A stretch of DNA of 64,000 nucleotides, taken from the NCBI GenBank assembly GCA_020635455.1, contig JACJZT010000004.1, positions 306,353-370,352 on the forward strand, in the 5' to 3' direction. Under the pieces are notes generated by a model. It did not search any database. It was not told where the DNA came from and saw nothing but the letters and a program-made list of their open reading frames with translations. Below, in pieces: positions 1 through 8,553 of the stretch. Origin of the DNA: Flavobacteriales bacterium (lineage in GTDB: Bacteria > Bacteroidota > Bacteroidia > NS11-12g > UBA9320). The stretch's first letter is position 1. Each line of letters starts with the position of its first letter. Position numbers and translations under genes: made by a program.

Positions 1-1242
1 ACTACTTTGCAGGTTGCTGATCTGATCTTCAATATCCTCAAGCATACCTTCGTTTATTACTACCGGATTGGCCGAACTTTCCCTTGTTGAAGTAAAATAC
101 AAAGCCATGCTTGTGGCATAAATATATTCTTTGGGAGGCCCGATCTTGTCGTTGATGTAATTTAAATGCAGATCCGTTCTGGCATTATAAGAATGTTGCC
201 CGGCCAATATTACACGTATGCGTTTATTAATTTCATTTTTACCAAAAACAGCTGCAAACCAATTTGACAACTCAACACTTCTTCTTGCATAATTTTGATC
301 AAAAGTAATGCCATACGAATCGGCTTCAGCCTTGTTATAGGGACCGTGAGTTGCCTGTGTCGGGCTCCAAACTTCATTGCTGTTTTCAACATAAATTTTG
401 ATGGAAGCGTTCAACTCACTTTTTAATTTTGAGGCAAGATTGTGTACATATTCTGAGTCGCAAGACATATGAATGTTGATCCAAATGTCCTTGTTGAGAC
501 GATTTGCCAGCTCAATTATGTATTCCCAGCACCAACCGTCCTTTTTGCCGTTGGTGTTGACCATACTCATCTGTGAAGCGTCTGATGGAGTTTTTCGGCC
601 TTCCCATTTTCTTTTGGTGGGAAAAACCGGCTCTCCTTCCCAAATATTCTGAACGTTGTAAAACCTGAAGCATGCAAAATCGGCAGCCTTACAAAGATTA
701 ATGTACTCGTCGGTAAAGATTTTTGTACTGTTCAGATCATAACCCGGTCGGTTCACCTTCAAATTAGTGATCCCTGTCCCCAAGGCGCCGTTTAAGGTGC
801 GCCTGGTAGAGGAAAAGTTAAGGGTTACCAATCCGTGGTTAGCCATCTTGTTTCCACTAATGATAAGATCAAAATACGTTTTATTTTCTATGGTATCATA
901 TTCAACATGGTCGATAATGGCCGAAATACCACCTAATATCAGATTTGCACTTCCTTCAAAGCTGCATTTATAGGTTCCACTGTAATCAATTCTGTATTTT
1001 TCAGGATCATCAATGGTACCACTCCATTCGGCAACAGGTCTGCCGTCTAAAAGAACCAGATCAAAATCAGACATGGGCCATCCAAGGCTGTCGAATGCTA
1101 TGGCATTATTGTAGCGGTTTGTGTGATTAACCATGTTAACGAATGCACCATTTCCGTCAAGGTTTACTCCAAACTGAAAATTTATTTGTGCATTGCTAAA
1201 TTTTAACAAAAACAGTAGTAATAGCGAAAGAGAATATTTCAT
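1..1242 (-). CDS. Secreted TIM-barrel-like protein, putative glycoside hydrolase (C-terminus outside window)
   Basis: An open frame of 414 codons runs from an ATG at 1242 off the left edge of the window, so the stop codon and C-terminus are missing. Residues 1-19 are a signal peptide ending in SNAQ. After a beta-rich N-terminal part, the C-terminal half reads like a clan GH-A barrel: a strand ending WINIHMSC near residue 255, then YVENSNEVW with a Glu at 290, and PVVINEG with a Glu at 398, which could be the acid/base and nucleophile pair. Secreted Bacteroidota proteins with a SNEVW motif are often labelled cellulose-binding or hydrolase-like. The substrate cannot be read from the sequence, and a type IX secretion tail would lie outside the window. 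The fold is inferred; the frame itself is certain. Confidence 0.7.
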   Translation of the reverse strand, partial: MKYSLSLLLLFLLKFSNAQINFQFGVNLDGNGAFVNMVNHTNRYNNAIAFDSLGWPMSDFDLVLLDGRPVAEWSGTIDDPEKYRIDYSGTYKCSFEGSANLILGGISAIIDHVEYDTIENKTYFDLIISGNKMANHGLVTLNFSSTRRTLNGALGTGITNLKVNRPGYDLNSTKIFTDEYINLCKAADFACFRFYNVQNIWEGEPVFPTKRKWEGRKTPSDASQMSMVNTNGKKDGWCWEYIIELANRLNKDIWINIHMSCDSEYVHNLASKLKSELNASIKIYVENSNEVWSPTQATHGPYNKAEADSYGITFDQNYARRSVELSNWFAAVFGKNEINKRIRVILAGQHSYNARTDLHLNYINDKIGPPKEYIYATSMALYFTSTRESSANPVVINEGMLEDIEDQISNLQSS

Positions 1243-1247
1243 AATTA

Positions 1248-1267
1248 AAGTTTGTTTAAACAAACTT
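1248..1267 (-). promoter_or_regulatory. 20-bp perfect palindrome, probable operator
   Basis: The stretch is a perfect 20-bp palindrome centred on TTTAAA (half-site AAGTTTGTTT). It ends five bases before the ATG of the secreted hydrolase-like gene. It has no T-run that would make it a terminator for that strand, so an operator for a dimeric regulator is the simplest reading. No regulator gene lies beside it. Confidence 0.45.
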
Positions 1268-1340
1268 ATACTTTTAGGAATGATTCCGTTAAGTTCTCTG
1301 AGATAATTAAAGGATTATAAGCAAGAAATTAAAAAAATTG

Positions 1341-2531
1341 CTATTTTAATACATTTCCGTTCAAATCCGTCTTCATGATCTGAAAAACCATGGTACCATT
1401 TTGTATGTAATTCACACCGATGATAATCTGACCTAAACTGTTAATATATTGCCGGAAGGAAACCACTTCTGCTTTTGGGGGCAGACCTACCTCAAACTGA
1501 CGGTTAATACTCCCTTTTTCATCTACTTTTAAGAAAAATAAAGAATTTGATGGTTCGCTAAAAAGAAGGTGTCCGGATTGGTTATTGAGAACTTCGGGCA
1601 AAAGATTTATTCCGGTAGTGGAATTACTGGTTATGTGCAAGGGTGTTGAGGATTCACCGATCAGGGAGCCATTTTTTGAATCGTATAACCTATAGAACTG
1701 AAAGTATTCCGCGTTAACTGTGCTGTGAACCAAATAATTCGCACCTGCCTTCGAAAGACTGTTGGGATACATTAAAGCATAATCGATTGGAATATTCTCC
1801 TGAAACTTCAATTTGCCATTAGATTCGAGCACGCCACTAACATCCCATTTGGGTGTTGTGAACTTAAAAAATAAGCTTCCATCATCCTGCGGGGCTATGT
1901 TTGCATCTGCATATTCAAAACGACCAAAGAAAGGCAAATTATCCAGTCCGTGGAAAACACGGTGTTTCAATTCAAGATCCGGACCCAATCGATAGATGTT
2001 TATTCCTCCATTCCAGGAGGTCAAACGATCGGAAGTAGTATCACAGGCAATGGCTATGTCATTATCCGGAAAGATCACAATGTTTCGAACCTTGGTTTTA
2101 CCAAGAGATCCCAGTGTTGCCAGGACTTTTTGATCCAGGATCTCAAAATCAGGATTTGTGGTATAGATCGCAAGGTAGGTTGACGGCAACTCTTCATACG
2201 ACCGAGTTACGACCCAGCCTCCTCCGGATAAAGGTTTATAATTCAATTGCCCTGTAAAACCAAGGCGCATCCTTAAATTGATCCTTTCAATAAGTTGTAA
2301 TCCGGAATTATATTTTAAGATCAGATTAGAATCTTTATTCTCACTTAAACCCATACAATAAATATTTCCCCTATCGTCAGCATGAATGGAATGCAGCAAA
2401 AAACCGGAAGATCTTAAGAAACGCAGATTAGAAACATTGTCATCATCCATTTTCTTGCATGAAAATCCGATACTCAAACTTAAAAAGATAAATAAGGGAA
2501 GAAGATGTTTTTTATAGATCACCCTTTGCAT
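1341..2531 (-). CDS. Lipoprotein with propeller-like repeats, family B copy 2
   Basis: This 396-residue protein has a lipoprotein signal peptide with the lipobox Cys at 25, followed by KKMDDDN. The mature part carries repeats of the type DDRGNIYCMG and LILKYNSGLQL, which suggests a beta-propeller fold. It is a clear paralogue of the 409-residue protein at 5903-7132: both have GNIYC(M/I)G near the N-terminus, LLFSE...LFF near residue 330 and a closing KTD/KID-NG motif. Its start overlaps the end of the family A gene upstream by 20 bases, so the two are probably translationally coupled. It is the last gene of a six-gene minus-strand block. No function is known to me; a surface or periplasmic lipoprotein is inferred. 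Confidence 0.8.
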   Translation of the reverse strand: MQRVIYKKHLLPLFIFLSLSIGFSCKKMDDDNVSNLRFLRSSGFLLHSIHADDRGNIYCMGLSENKDSNLILKYNSGLQLIERINLRMRLGFTGQLNYKPLSGGGWVVTRSYEELPSTYLAIYTTNPDFEILDQKVLATLGSLGKTKVRNIVIFPDNDIAIACDTTSDRLTSWNGGINIYRLGPDLELKHRVFHGLDNLPFFGRFEYADANIAPQDDGSLFFKFTTPKWDVSGVLESNGKLKFQENIPIDYALMYPNSLSKAGANYLVHSTVNAEYFQFYRLYDSKNGSLIGESSTPLHITSNSTTGINLLPEVLNNQSGHLLFSEPSNSLFFLKVDEKGSINRQFEVGLPPKAEVVSFRQYINSLGQIIIGVNYIQNGTMVFQIMKTDLNGNVLK

Positions 2532-3756
2532 TATATCTTGTCAAATAAATTTGGGTACCATTACCCGATGCTATAATATAAGTCCCTGATCTTGTTTTAC
2601 AGAGTCCCGAAGCTTTAAAATCAGTCTTAAATTGATTTAGTATTTTAAGGTCCTGGCTGGTTTCAAATACAATCCCTTCCGAGTTTGCGACCATAAGATT
2701 GCCATCATGGGTTGAAGTTGCAGAAATTATTTGTCCATAATCAAAAGGTAGAGACACCCCTGCAACAGCATTGCTTACAGCGTCAATTTCATAACGGTAA
2801 AGTTTATTTTTCAAAACATAGGTATACGTAAAAGGAGGATTTGCAGAAGTTTTAAAGCTTGTGACCAAATCGGGTATATCAAGCTCAAAAGGCCAGTTCC
2901 ACAGGTTCTTTGTACTATTGTCAATAACGGTCTGATAAGGTATATATCCACCGGTGTCTGATTTCAGAACATTGAAACAACCAACCCTGAAACCACTCCA
3001 GTTCCATAAAACGGAATATTTAGAGTTCTGCTCAAAAACCGCAATGAAATTTTGATCAAAACTAGAGTTATGATTGATTTCAATCACATACCTTGACTTC
3101 ACCTTTCCGCTTTTTGACAGACGCATAAGCATGGATGAAAAACCACCACGGATCGTACTTGGAGGAGTTCGGTAGGTATACGCCATCAATCCGGTTATAA
3201 CAAAATTATCGTCTTCATCTTCCAGTATATCTGTAAATGAAATTTTATCTTCATTGTCGGTCCATCCAAACGCATAATCAAGGGTATCAAACCATATTGG
3301 TTTAGACCACAGAGTGTTACCGTATGCATCCAGAAAATGGAAATAATGAGTCAGGTCTTTTATGGAAGAAAGTGGAATTGAGTCCTGAGCAATTCCATCG
3401 GAAAGGCCGCAAGCAAGAATATTGCCATATTTATCTACGTAAACCTTTTTCAGGGTTTCATCTGCACCTTCTCCGATCAATCGTTCCCATTCCACTTTTA
3501 AACGATCGTTATATTTTACGATCAGAAAATCCTTATTTCCATTTTTCCATGAATTGGCTCCTAATACAAATCCCCCATCAGGAGTGTTGGATAATGAAAC
3601 CAGTTCAAGTTTGTTTTTTCCTCCAAGACAAACCAGAGAAGAATTGTGATCGAAATTAGTTTCAGATTTTGAACAAGACTGAATTAGCGACGTAAGCAGG
3701 ATCAAATACGCCAAAGGACCTATAAAAAAGAATATGGATCTTTTTTGAAAGTTCAT
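2512..3756 (-). CDS. Lipoprotein with propeller-like repeats, family A copy 2
   Basis: The 414-residue product has a lipoprotein signal peptide with the lipobox Cys at 28. The mature protein begins with repeats of the form TPDGGFVLG...GNKDFLIVKYND...VEWERLIG, a pattern shared with Bacteroidota propeller proteins of the SBBP or delta-60 kind. It is paralogous to the protein at 7104-8321: both contain ERxxGxxxDETLxKV and YFHxLDxxGNTLW. It lies 83 bases after the beta-barrel gene at 3840 and overlaps the family B gene by 20 bases, an arrangement repeated in the other copy. Function unknown. Confidence 0.8.
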   Translation of the reverse strand: MNFQKRSIFFFIGPLAYLILLTSLIQSCSKSETNFDHNSSLVCLGGKNKLELVSLSNTPDGGFVLGANSWKNGNKDFLIVKYNDRLKVEWERLIGEGADETLKKVYVDKYGNILACGLSDGIAQDSIPLSSIKDLTHYFHFLDAYGNTLWSKPIWFDTLDYAFGWTDNEDKISFTDILEDEDDNFVITGLMAYTYRTPPSTIRGGFSSMLMRLSKSGKVKSRYVIEINHNSSFDQNFIAVFEQNSKYSVLWNWSGFRVGCFNVLKSDTGGYIPYQTVIDNSTKNLWNWPFELDIPDLVTSFKTSANPPFTYTYVLKNKLYRYEIDAVSNAVAGVSLPFDYGQIISATSTHDGNLMVANSEGIVFETSQDLKILNQFKTDFKASGLCKTRSGTYIIASGNGTQIYLTRYNAKGDL

Positions 3757-3839
3757 TTCCTGTATTCAAAAATGTATCATTATACTGTTTAACATGAAAT
3801 TTTTACGGGAAAATAATTTTCTTATAAAATAAATCTGCC

Positions 3840-4853
3840 TTATTTCCTTTTAAGAATCGAATGTAAAAAATGCCATTGATAACCAAGTTTAAGATTTAAA
3901 GCATTTAAACTGAAATCGGAATCAATGTATTGCGAGCTTAAAATAAAATCAACATTATCATATCTTTTATCTTCATTGGTAAGATTGTTAAACCCGTAAT
4001 TGTATTCTACCCCAAGAGACAACAATCCTTCGCCAATTTTTTTACTACCTCCGATAGAAGCATGGTATCCAAACAAATTCCTGTTGCGGTACTCTGAAGT
4101 TTCTGTGCTGCTTTGAAAAACAGTTCCATCATTTAAGTTAGTGGATTGAACGTCTGCAAAACTTTTGCTGATCCGTGAGTAATGTACACCCGTTTGGAGG
4201 TAAATTTTGAAAGCATTAAAATTAAAGTAATATCGAATTCCGAGAGGTACTTTATATCCAAGCAACAATTCAGAGTATTCTTTTTTGCTTCCGGCTATAT
4301 CCTCCAGAGTTCTGCCGTAAGTAAGATAGGAGTATTGAGGCTGGCCTACAATGGACCATTTATCATTTAACAAATACTCCAGAATAAATCCAGCCTGAAA
4401 ACCGGCACCGGATCGATATGTAGAACCTGTTTGGGCTGTAGCGAAATTTTTAATACTTCTAACCCAATTATTGCCAAAGCCAATTTCAATTCCGATGTCC
4501 AGCCTATTATTAACGGTAAATTGGTTGAGTAAACTTCTAAACTCCCCGGGATCTACATATGGATATTGCTGATAACCAGGGCGCAGTTCCAGCATTTTAT
4601 GTATGTGAAGCTCAGCATTTGCAACATTGTTCAAATAGGTATAACACAAGGCTAGGAGGCGATTGGCATCAAAATTTTCGTTTCTCTGAAACTTTCTTCC
4701 CGAAACACAAGGTAATAGCAAATCAATGGCTTCCTGAAATTTCCCACTTTCATATAATTTATTGGCCTTATACAAACCATCTTTACATGGGTTTATCTGT
4801 CCGATAGCAGGAAGGCATGATAAGAATGCCACAAGGATCAACAGCTTTTTCAT
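3840..4853 (-). CDS. TPR plus outer membrane beta-barrel protein, family C copy 2
   Basis: The 337-residue protein has a signal peptide (residues 1-19, ending in IGQ). Residues about 25-115 form two or three TPR-like helical hairpins (KANKLYESGKFQEAIDLL, then AELHIHKMLEL). The remainder alternates aromatic strands and turns typical of the 8-10 strand Bacteroidota barrels of the PorT/OMP_b-brl_2 type. It is paralogous to the protein at 4850-5857 (same MLEL(R/N)P motif and barrel end), and its ATG overlaps that gene's stop by four bases. The periplasmic TPR part could bind a partner, perhaps one of the neighbouring lipoproteins; that is inference. Confidence 0.8.
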   Translation of the reverse strand: MKKLLILVAFLSCLPAIGQINPCKDGLYKANKLYESGKFQEAIDLLLPCVSGRKFQRNENFDANRLLALCYTYLNNVANAELHIHKMLELRPGYQQYPYVDPGEFRSLLNQFTVNNRLDIGIEIGFGNNWVRSIKNFATAQTGSTYRSGAGFQAGFILEYLLNDKWSIVGQPQYSYLTYGRTLEDIAGSKKEYSELLLGYKVPLGIRYYFNFNAFKIYLQTGVHYSRISKSFADVQSTNLNDGTVFQSSTETSEYRNRNLFGYHASIGGSKKIGEGLLSLGVEYNYGFNNLTNEDKRYDNVDFILSSQYIDSDFSLNALNLKLGYQWHFLHSILKRK

Positions 4854-5857
4854 TTCGATATTTTATAGTTCAAGTAATAGTGAAACCCAAAATTAAAAGC
4901 CAGATTGTCCAGCTTTATATCATCGTCAAGATAATCGTAATCATAGATAAGGGTGGCATTTTCGTATCTCTGATCACTTTTGGTAAGATTGGATAAGCCT
5001 TTGTAATAACGAACATCCATACTTAAATGTAGGGTATTAAAACGATAGGAAAAACCGACACCTCCGACTATTCCGTAATTAAAAGCATTTCTTCTCAGTT
5101 TTGAACTGTATCTTTTTACCTCTTTTGTAACGGTGGTATCCGTAACTGAAAGATCGTTGTAAGAATTGATCAGGATGGAGGCGTATGGCCCTGCCAAAAT
5201 ATGATAACTGATCTTTTTCTTAGGTACAAACGTGTAATTCAGTAATAGAGGAATATCCAGACTATTAAAGGTTTCATCAATTTTATAATCTCTTCCGTAC
5301 GAAGTATATTCCATTGAATATTTACGTATGTTTCCGATAAGGTTAAGGTCAAGTCTGATGTTTTTGTTAAAATTATATCCGGCGATAATTCCTACAAAAT
5401 ACCCTGCTTTATTTGAATATTTTTTCTCATAGGATGTTGGCCGGTAACTGCCGGTAACCTGAGGGTAACTAAAATTAAGGCCGTACATCAAAGCAACCCC
5501 TATTGAGAATTTGGGAATAATATCAATTTTATCCAGGATCTGTGTAAAATCTTTGGGATCGTTCAAAAAATTGCTTTTGTAGAGAGGGTTTAATTCTAAC
5601 ATTTTAACGGCAAAATAAATTGCACTGTCTTTGCGGTTGAGCAATGTGGATGCTATGGATAAGATCCTGAATGCCTGAGCCTTAGAATCATTCGTTGAAG
5701 AATAGATACAGGGTCTTACCAGGTTCATCGCTTCATCTATCTTACCCTGATCAATAAACTTGCTTGCCTGCTCAATTTTTTCGTAGCACTCGTTCTGGGA
5801 ATAAGACCATAATGGGGTAAACAGGAATAAAATTGTTATAGAGATAAATTTATCCAT
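4850..5857 (-). CDS. TPR plus outer membrane beta-barrel protein, family C copy 1
   Basis: This is a 335-residue exported protein: signal peptide residues 1-21 ending SYSQ, a TPR-like segment at about 25-115 (ASKFIDQGKIDEAMNLVRPC, AIYFAVKMLELNP), then an outer membrane beta-barrel with repeated aromatic strands up to the C-terminal NFGFHYYLN. It is paralogous to the next gene (3840-4853), with which it overlaps by four bases. It sits 45 bases after the B1 lipoprotein gene. The two barrels stand at the centre of the A1-B1-C1-C2-A2-B2 block. The role is unknown. Confidence 0.8.
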   Translation of the reverse strand: MDKFISITILFLFTPLWSYSQNECYEKIEQASKFIDQGKIDEAMNLVRPCIYSSTNDSKAQAFRILSIASTLLNRKDSAIYFAVKMLELNPLYKSNFLNDPKDFTQILDKIDIIPKFSIGVALMYGLNFSYPQVTGSYRPTSYEKKYSNKAGYFVGIIAGYNFNKNIRLDLNLIGNIRKYSMEYTSYGRDYKIDETFNSLDIPLLLNYTFVPKKKISYHILAGPYASILINSYNDLSVTDTTVTKEVKRYSSKLRRNAFNYGIVGGVGFSYRFNTLHLSMDVRYYKGLSNLTKSDQRYENATLIYDYDYLDDDIKLDNLAFNFGFHYYLNYKISK

Positions 5858-5902
5858 CGGTTATAAAATTAAACAATGATACTAAATTTCTGATTGAAAA
5901 GT

Positions 5903-7132
5903 CTAGTTCAACATAGTTCCGTTAATATCAATTTTTCTGAAGTTAAATTCTGCATTTCCATTAATCAGATAGCTAACGCCGGCATAAATATTTCCATTTT
6001 TATCGACAAACTGCCTGTATGAAAGCAGTTTTTCGTATTCCGGCAGAGGGATCTCAAATTTATACTCAGGCCGTGAACTTGCATCAATTTTATAAAAAAA
6101 CAATTTGTTCCGGTCTTCGGAAAAAAGAAGTTGTCCGCTATTTTGATCTATTTTTCCTGAAAGTTTGTTAGGCCCTAAAAGTCCATCATTTACAATATGG
6201 ATCGGTAAAAATTCCTCCGATTGGATCAAACCCGTTGCGGGATCAATTAAGGTATAGCCTTGTATATACGTATTATTGACCGAAGTATTCAGTAAAATTG
6301 AATTATCCATTAGTGAAATTCCATTTGTAACCGGTAGGTTGAAATCCTGTTTTCGTTTATTTTGAATTCTTAACTTTCCATCTTTCTCAATTATGCCAGA
6401 ATGAATAACCGAAAATGCCGCATTAAATGAGAAAAAAATTGATTCGTCATTTAATTCAAGGGCATTCATTTCCCAATATGTATAACTAGACCTTCCGGGT
6501 ACGTCCTTTTCTCCAAAAAATTTTGGACAAGCAAGGTTTAAGTCTCTTTTTAGCTTAAACAGGCAAATACCGCCATAAGCCGTCCAAACTCCAGGTGATT
6601 CTTCTTTCCATCCGGTTGTATCACATGAAATCAGAAAGTCACCATTACTTAGTTCATCTTGTGCATAAATATTAACCCTGCCTAATGTATTAATACCGTC
6701 ACTCGGAATGCTCATTAGCTTTTTTTCATTTAAAACTTTAAAGGAATTATCCAGAATGTAAATTTTCAAATACGATTCGGGAACAACTTGTACAATATTC
6801 GTCAGCAACCAATTTCCATTATCTAAGAGTTCTAATCTGACTTTACCAAGATCCTTTACCAAACTATCCAGACAGTCTATTTTGAGCAAACCCAGGTTTT
6901 CATCATACTTTAAAATATAGGTTGAATTTTCAGAATATTTTTTTCCAATACAATAAATATTTCCCTGGTGATCCTGTTGAATTGAAGAAACCACAAAGTT
7001 TTTGTCTTTCAGTACAACCAATTTCGAAAGATTTGAGCTTAAATCCTTTTTGCAGGAAACAAGAATTGCCAAGGAAAGAATAAAAATACAACGAGTTATG
7101 AATTTATTGAAGGAAATGGTTTCCATTGTCAT
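5903..7132 (-). CDS. Lipoprotein with propeller-like repeats, family B copy 1
   Basis: The 409-residue product has a lipoprotein signal peptide, with its lipobox Cys at 27 followed by KKDLSS. The mature part has the same repeat style as the 1341-2531 protein (QGNIYCIG, YILKYDENLGLL, QLLFSEDRNKLFFYKID). The start codon region overlaps the family A gene upstream by 29 bases, the same arrangement as in the second A/B pair. The two N-terminal Met codons (1 and 3) are both possible starts. Function unknown. Confidence 0.8.
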   Translation of the reverse strand: MTMETISFNKFITRCIFILSLAILVSCKKDLSSNLSKLVVLKDKNFVVSSIQQDHQGNIYCIGKKYSENSTYILKYDENLGLLKIDCLDSLVKDLGKVRLELLDNGNWLLTNIVQVVPESYLKIYILDNSFKVLNEKKLMSIPSDGINTLGRVNIYAQDELSNGDFLISCDTTGWKEESPGVWTAYGGICLFKLKRDLNLACPKFFGEKDVPGRSSYTYWEMNALELNDESIFFSFNAAFSVIHSGIIEKDGKLRIQNKRKQDFNLPVTNGISLMDNSILLNTSVNNTYIQGYTLIDPATGLIQSEEFLPIHIVNDGLLGPNKLSGKIDQNSGQLLFSEDRNKLFFYKIDASSRPEYKFEIPLPEYEKLLSYRQFVDKNGNIYAGVSYLINGNAEFNFRKIDINGTMLN

Positions 7133-8321
7133 CGGTTTTGAATAGTGTTATAACATTGCCCTTTTGAATTCCAAACACATATTGATTATTAGTTAACTTA
7201 CAGATAGCATTTGCCTTTTCGAAAATATTAAACTTTAAAAGGATGTTCTGTTTAGAATCCACTTCATAAAAAATGGCGTTATCGTCGCATAAAAGAAAAT
7301 GATTATCATAAGAACTTGCAGCTGAAAAGATATTATTAATTTCCGACTGTGTCTGGACTCCATTTAAGTTTTTGGTTTTATAATCATAGTTAAAAGAATA
7401 GAATTCATTTTTAAAAAAATAAATAAAACTGAATACCTTATCTGTGGTTAACTTAACCATATCAATTGTTTGAGGCGGAATGGATTGTAACGGCCAGGGC
7501 CAACTAATTCCTGTGGCAGGATTTTTGTAGTCGGCACTGCTTTGTTCTGTTTTACCAATTTCATTAAAACCGGCTAAAAGATGACGATTCCAAAAAACCG
7601 AGTAGGAGGTATCGGTTTCAAATACCGCTTCCCATGAATTATCGTTACTTGTTGATACTTTTGGAATATATGAATTTAAGAATTCTCCTTTTTTAGAAAC
7701 CTTAATAAGCAGGCCAGAAAACCCAATTTCAAAACCACCTCTTGGCGATGGTTGGGTATATCCAATATTTCCTGTAATAATAAAATCACCTTTTTCACTC
7801 TCTATAATGTCTGTAACTCTTTGGTTGTAAAATTGTTCCTTAAAATCCCAGTCACTGAAAGGATATGCGATCTCCCAAAGTGTGTTCCCATTTTTATCCA
7901 AACAATGGAAATAAAGAACTATTTTCTTATTGACGTTAAAAGGTGTAGTATCCTGACCAAATCCATCTGAAATGCCTCCCAGCAATATCTCTCCACTTTT
8001 CGAAACACATACTTTGTGTAAGGTTTCATCGTCATTTCCTCCTAAAACGCGCTCCCATACCTTATTAAAGTTTTCATCATATCGAATGATCCAGAAGTCC
8101 TGGTTGCCGAATTTCCATGTTTTTCCGATCATGATAAACCCACCGTCTCCGGTAGATACCAAATCGTTCAATTCAGTGACGAAGCTGTTACTTAAAGCTT
8201 TTACCGAAGAATTATCAACACCGGAACCACTTTCCTTTTTGCAGGCCGCAAGCATAAACAAGGAAGAAACAAGCAAGTTTACAATCGGGCGCCTCACAGC
8301 TGATCCAATTAATTTATTCAT
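7104..8321 (-). CDS. Lipoprotein with propeller-like repeats, family A copy 1
   Basis: The 405-residue protein has a lipoprotein signal peptide with the lipobox Cys at 27 (LAAC) followed by KKESGSG. The repeat GDGGFIMIG...NQDFWIIRYDEN...VWERVLGG is followed by DETLHKVCVSKSGEILLGG, the same order as in the 2512-3756 protein. It is the first gene of the six-gene block; a -7 promoter box lies just upstream and the block is divergent from the PLP enzyme at 8554. The repeats suggest a propeller that binds protein or glycan, but no ligand can be read. Confidence 0.8.
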   Translation of the reverse strand: MNKLIGSAVRRPIVNLLVSSLFMLAACKKESGSGVDNSSVKALSNSFVTELNDLVSTGDGGFIMIGKTWKFGNQDFWIIRYDENFNKVWERVLGGNDDETLHKVCVSKSGEILLGGISDGFGQDTTPFNVNKKIVLYFHCLDKNGNTLWEIAYPFSDWDFKEQFYNQRVTDIIESEKGDFIITGNIGYTQPSPRGGFEIGFSGLLIKVSKKGEFLNSYIPKVSTSNDNSWEAVFETDTSYSVFWNRHLLAGFNEIGKTEQSSADYKNPATGISWPWPLQSIPPQTIDMVKLTTDKVFSFIYFFKNEFYSFNYDYKTKNLNGVQTQSEINNIFSAASSYDNHFLLCDDNAIFYEVDSKQNILLKFNIFEKANAICKLTNNQYVFGIQKGNVITLFKTDDNGNHFLQ

Positions 8322-8338
8322 ACGTTAGTTAATGAATT

Positions 8339-8346
8339 CAAATTTA
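8339..8346 (-). promoter_or_regulatory. -7 promoter box of the six-gene envelope block
   Basis: The minus strand reads TAAATTTG, a match to the Bacteroidota -7 consensus TAnnTTTG, 17 bases before the ATG at 8321. A TTG about 24 bases further upstream is a weak -33 element. This would give a leader of roughly 10-13 bases. The rest of 8347-8553 shows nothing I can name; a promoter for the divergent gene at 8554 should lie there. Confidence 0.45.
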
Positions 8347-8553
8347 AAAAAACTATGTGAATGAACATCTCAACGAATTTATTTTTATTTAACCGCAACT
8401 TATAACCATCAAAATGAGAATATTAAATATTGGATTCTCGGCTAATACCATATAAAGATTCGTACAATGAGAGCCAAAACCGAAAGTTTGAGATAATTTT
8501 GAAACTTTCTGATAGAATATTTATTTAACACCACCTTAAAGAAAATAATATTA

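Noticed and set aside
1341..8321. Horizontally acquired island
   Set aside because: Base composition and promoter type look like the rest of the window, and there is no integrase, transposase or flanking repeat.
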